Of a stretch of DNA of 64,000 nucleotides, positions 61,829 through 64,000 are shown piece by piece. Below the pieces are notes generated by a model. The model did not search any database. It had not been told where the DNA came from and saw nothing but the letters and a program-made list of their open reading frames with translations. The position numbers and the translations under genes are program-made. Each line of letters starts with the position of its first letter. Position 1 is the stretch's first letter. The stretch is from Panopea generosa (Eukaryota; Mollusca; Bivalvia; Adapedonta; Hiatellidae): NCBI GenBank assembly GCA_029582155.1, contig CM055907.1, positions 8,650,001-8,714,000 of the forward strand, read 5' to 3'.

Positions 61829-64000
61829 TTAAGTAATCCTAAATCTGGTAGGAACATGAGACACAGAGGTTGTAATATTGGTGCTCATTAAACACACTGG
61901 GGCGTTCTTAGCAACAGAGTCTACGAATGTTTGCCAACCAGACGGAGTCATGTTAACACCATGTAATACTATCTCGTTTTTAAACCTACTCTGAGATAAA
62001 TTACAAGATGTAAGCCCAGTAATACTAGTGAGTTCAAGTGTGTGAAGAACAAGTGACGATATATCGATAGTGTGTATATTCATATTCTTCAGGCGCAATC
62101 TGCACAGGTTCTGGTTGTTGGATAAATTTACATTAACTGGTCTTGTACCTGCGAACGGTTTTTCTGAGTGTATTTCTTTAAATTCTACTTCGAGTATACT
62201 TAGTTGCTGACACATGGACAGTTGATGAAATAACTCACATTCTGACGCCACCCACACATCAAGGAGGCTTACGAACCGTAATAGTTCTAACGGAAGATGG
62301 ATATATTGTATATTCATATTCTTGAACTTCAAGTTATCCATTTGTCGGAAGTGGGATAAATGTAAATATACTAATTTTGTATCTGACATCACAGAGACAG
62401 GTTCTTCTAAGTGTCTTTCTTTAAATTCTACTTTGAGCGATCCCAGTTTTTGACACTGAGATAGATGTTGAAATAACTCACATTCTGGCGTCACCGATAC
62501 ATCACGGAGTTCAATGTTCTGGATTCTTTCTAACGGAAGATGGATACTTTGTATATGCATATTCGTCAACTTCAATGTCTCCAGTCGTCGACTGTTGGAT
62601 AAGTGTAAATCTACTAATTGTATATCCGACATCACAGAGACAGATTCTTCTGAACGTCTTTCTTTTAATTCTACTTCGAGCCGTGTCAGTTGTTGACACT
62701 GAGATAGATGTTGAAATAACTCACATTCTGGCGTCACCGATACATCACGGAGTTCAATGTACCAGATACTTTCTAACGGAAGATGGATACTTTGTATATG
62801 CATATTCGTCAAATCAAATGACCACAGTCGTCGACTGTTGGATAAGTTTAAATCTACTAATTGTATATCCGACATCACAGAGACAGATTCTTCTGAACGT
62901 CTTTCTTTTAATTCTACTTTGAGCCGTGTCAGTTGTTGACACTGAGATAGCTGTTGAAATAACTCACATTCTGACATCACCGATACATCACAGAGGATAA
63001 TCTTCTTGATACTTTCTAACGGAAGATGGGTACTTTGTATATGCATATTCGTCAACTTCAATGTCTTCAGTTGTCGACTGTTGGATAAGTTTAAATCTAC
63101 TAATTTTTTATCCGATATCACAGTGACAGATTCTTCTGAACGTCTTTCTTTTAATTCTACTTCGAGCCGTGTCAGTTGTTGACACTGAGATAGCTGTTGA
63201 AATAACTCACATTCTGACATCACCGATACATCACAGAGGATAATCTTCTTGATACTTTCTAACGGAAGATGGGTACTTTGTATATGCATATTCGTCAACT
63301 TCAATGTCTTCAGTTGTCGACTGTTGGATAAGTTTAAATCTACTAATTTTTTATCCGATATCACAGTGACAGATTCTTCTGAACGTCTTTCTTTTAATTC
63401 TACTTCGAGCCGTGTCAGTTGTTGACACTGATATAGCTGTTGAAATAACTCACATTCTGACATCACCGATACATCACAGAGGGTAATCTTCTCGATACTT
63501 TCTAACGGAAGATGGATACTTTGTATATGCATATTCATCAAATTCAATGACTTCAGTCGTCGACTGTTGGATGAGTTTAAATCTACTAATTGTATATCCG
63601 ACATCACAGAGACGGATTCTTCTGAACGTCTGTCTTCTAAATTTACTACGAGTGTTGTCAGTTGTTGACACTGAGATAGCTGTTGAAATAACTCACGTTC
63701 TGGCATCACCGATACATAACAGAGGGTAATGTCCTCGATACTTTCTAACGGAAGATTGGTACTTTGTATATGCATATTCGTCAACTTCAATGACTTCAGT
63801 CGTCGATTGTTGGATAAGTTTAAATCTACTAATTTTTTTTCCAATACCTCAGTGACAGATTCTTCTGAATGTGGATATCTTAATTCTACTACGAGCTTTG
63901 TCAGTTGTTGACACTGAATTAGCTGTTGAAATAACTCACGTTCTGACATCACCGATACATAACTGAGGATAATCTTCTCGATACTTTCTAACGGAATATA
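61829..64000 (-). CDS. leucine-rich-repeat protein, C-terminal part (possible NLR-type immune receptor)
   Basis: The frame is open from the window edge to the stop at 61829 (723 codons); the true start lies outside. It is built of about eight repeats of 81 residues (243 bp). Each contains ELFQQLSQCQQLTRLEVELK, then KLVDLNLSNSRQLKTLKLTN and MHIQSTHLPLES, so each 81-mer spans about three LRR-like turns. The last 100 residues leave the pattern, with LVLHTLELTSITGL and MTPSGWQTFVDSV. No signal peptide or membrane segment is visible in this part. From memory of the family, such C-termini follow NACHT or death-fold domains in bivalve NLR-like proteins; the N-terminal domains needed to confirm this are out of view. 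Two neighbouring repeats (about 62948-63190 and 63191-63433) appear identical at DNA level. Confidence 0.75.
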   Translation of the reverse strand, partial: YIPLESIEKIILSYVSVMSERELFQQLIQCQQLTKLVVELRYPHSEESVTEVLEKKLVDLNLSNNRRLKSLKLTNMHIQSTNLPLESIEDITLCYVSVMPERELFQQLSQCQQLTTLVVNLEDRRSEESVSVMSDIQLVDLNSSNSRRLKSLNLMNMHIQSIHLPLESIEKITLCDVSVMSECELFQQLYQCQQLTRLEVELKERRSEESVTVISDKKLVDLNLSNSRQLKTLKLTNMHIQSTHLPLESIKKIILCDVSVMSECELFQQLSQCQQLTRLEVELKERRSEESVTVISDKKLVDLNLSNSRQLKTLKLTNMHIQSTHLPLESIKKIILCDVSVMSECELFQQLSQCQQLTRLKVELKERRSEESVSVMSDIQLVDLNLSNSRRLWSFDLTNMHIQSIHLPLESIWYIELRDVSVTPECELFQHLSQCQQLTRLEVELKERRSEESVSVMSDIQLVDLHLSNSRRLETLKLTNMHIQSIHLPLERIQNIELRDVSVTPECELFQHLSQCQKLGSLKVEFKERHLEEPVSVMSDTKLVYLHLSHFRQMDNLKFKNMNIQYIHLPLELLRFVSLLDVWVASECELFHQLSMCQQLSILEVEFKEIHSEKPFAGTRPVNVNLSNNQNLCRLRLKNMNIHTIDISSLVLHTLELTSITGLTSCNLSQSRFKNEIVLHGVNMTPSGWQTFVDSVAKNAPVCLMSTNITTSVSHVPTRFRIT

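Overview
The window looks like nuclear DNA of an animal, most likely a bivalve mollusc. It is AT-rich, and genes are split by GT/AG introns full of minisatellites, tRNA-derived SINEs, MITEs and degenerate mariner, LINE and gypsy-type fragments. Next to these sit an intronless class A GPCR and a long leucine-rich-repeat protein of the type abundant in bivalve immune families. The species assignment is inference; no search was run.

Layout. 1-6.5 kb: a 71-bp satellite, a 150-bp repeat and a 22-bp satellite organised in 264-bp higher-order units that ends about 35 bp before the GPCR gene (6487-7521, +). 7.5-12 kb: intergenic, with CA/TG arrays and a LINE remnant. 12.0-12.5 kb: a 500-N gap, then a 72-bp satellite (12.5-14.4 kb). 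15.6-17.3 kb: a 66-bp array open in both strands, followed by decayed coding-like sequence. 19.6-47.0 kb (-): a GABA-B-type metabotropic receptor gene. I assembled it by hand from 15 phase-consistent exons (about 685 residues), covering most of the Venus-flytrap domain, all seven membrane segments and a short tail. The signal peptide and first part of the flytrap domain are not visible. Its introns hold the largest arrays (108 bp, 35 bp, 66 bp, 10 bp, CAGA). 48.5-49.5 kb: a gypsy-like reverse transcriptase remnant and a second 500-N gap. 49.5-61.8 kb: repeats only (TIR elements, a family of palindromic units invaded by a mariner and a SINE, a 40-bp satellite). 61.8-64.0 kb (-): the LRR gene, running off the window.

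Most notable points. (1) The sequence right after gap 1, reverse-complemented, is identical over 35 bp to the sequence right after gap 2, including private variants. The piece 12501-48954, which carries the receptor gene, is therefore probably placed in the wrong orientation in this scaffold. (2) The receptor's first visible exon has two decayed tandem partial copies with splice donors. (3) Exon 14 (TM6-TM7) carries a one-base insertion that breaks the frame. (4) The LRR gene contains two adjacent 243-bp repeats that appear identical. I found no convincing new multi-gene system.
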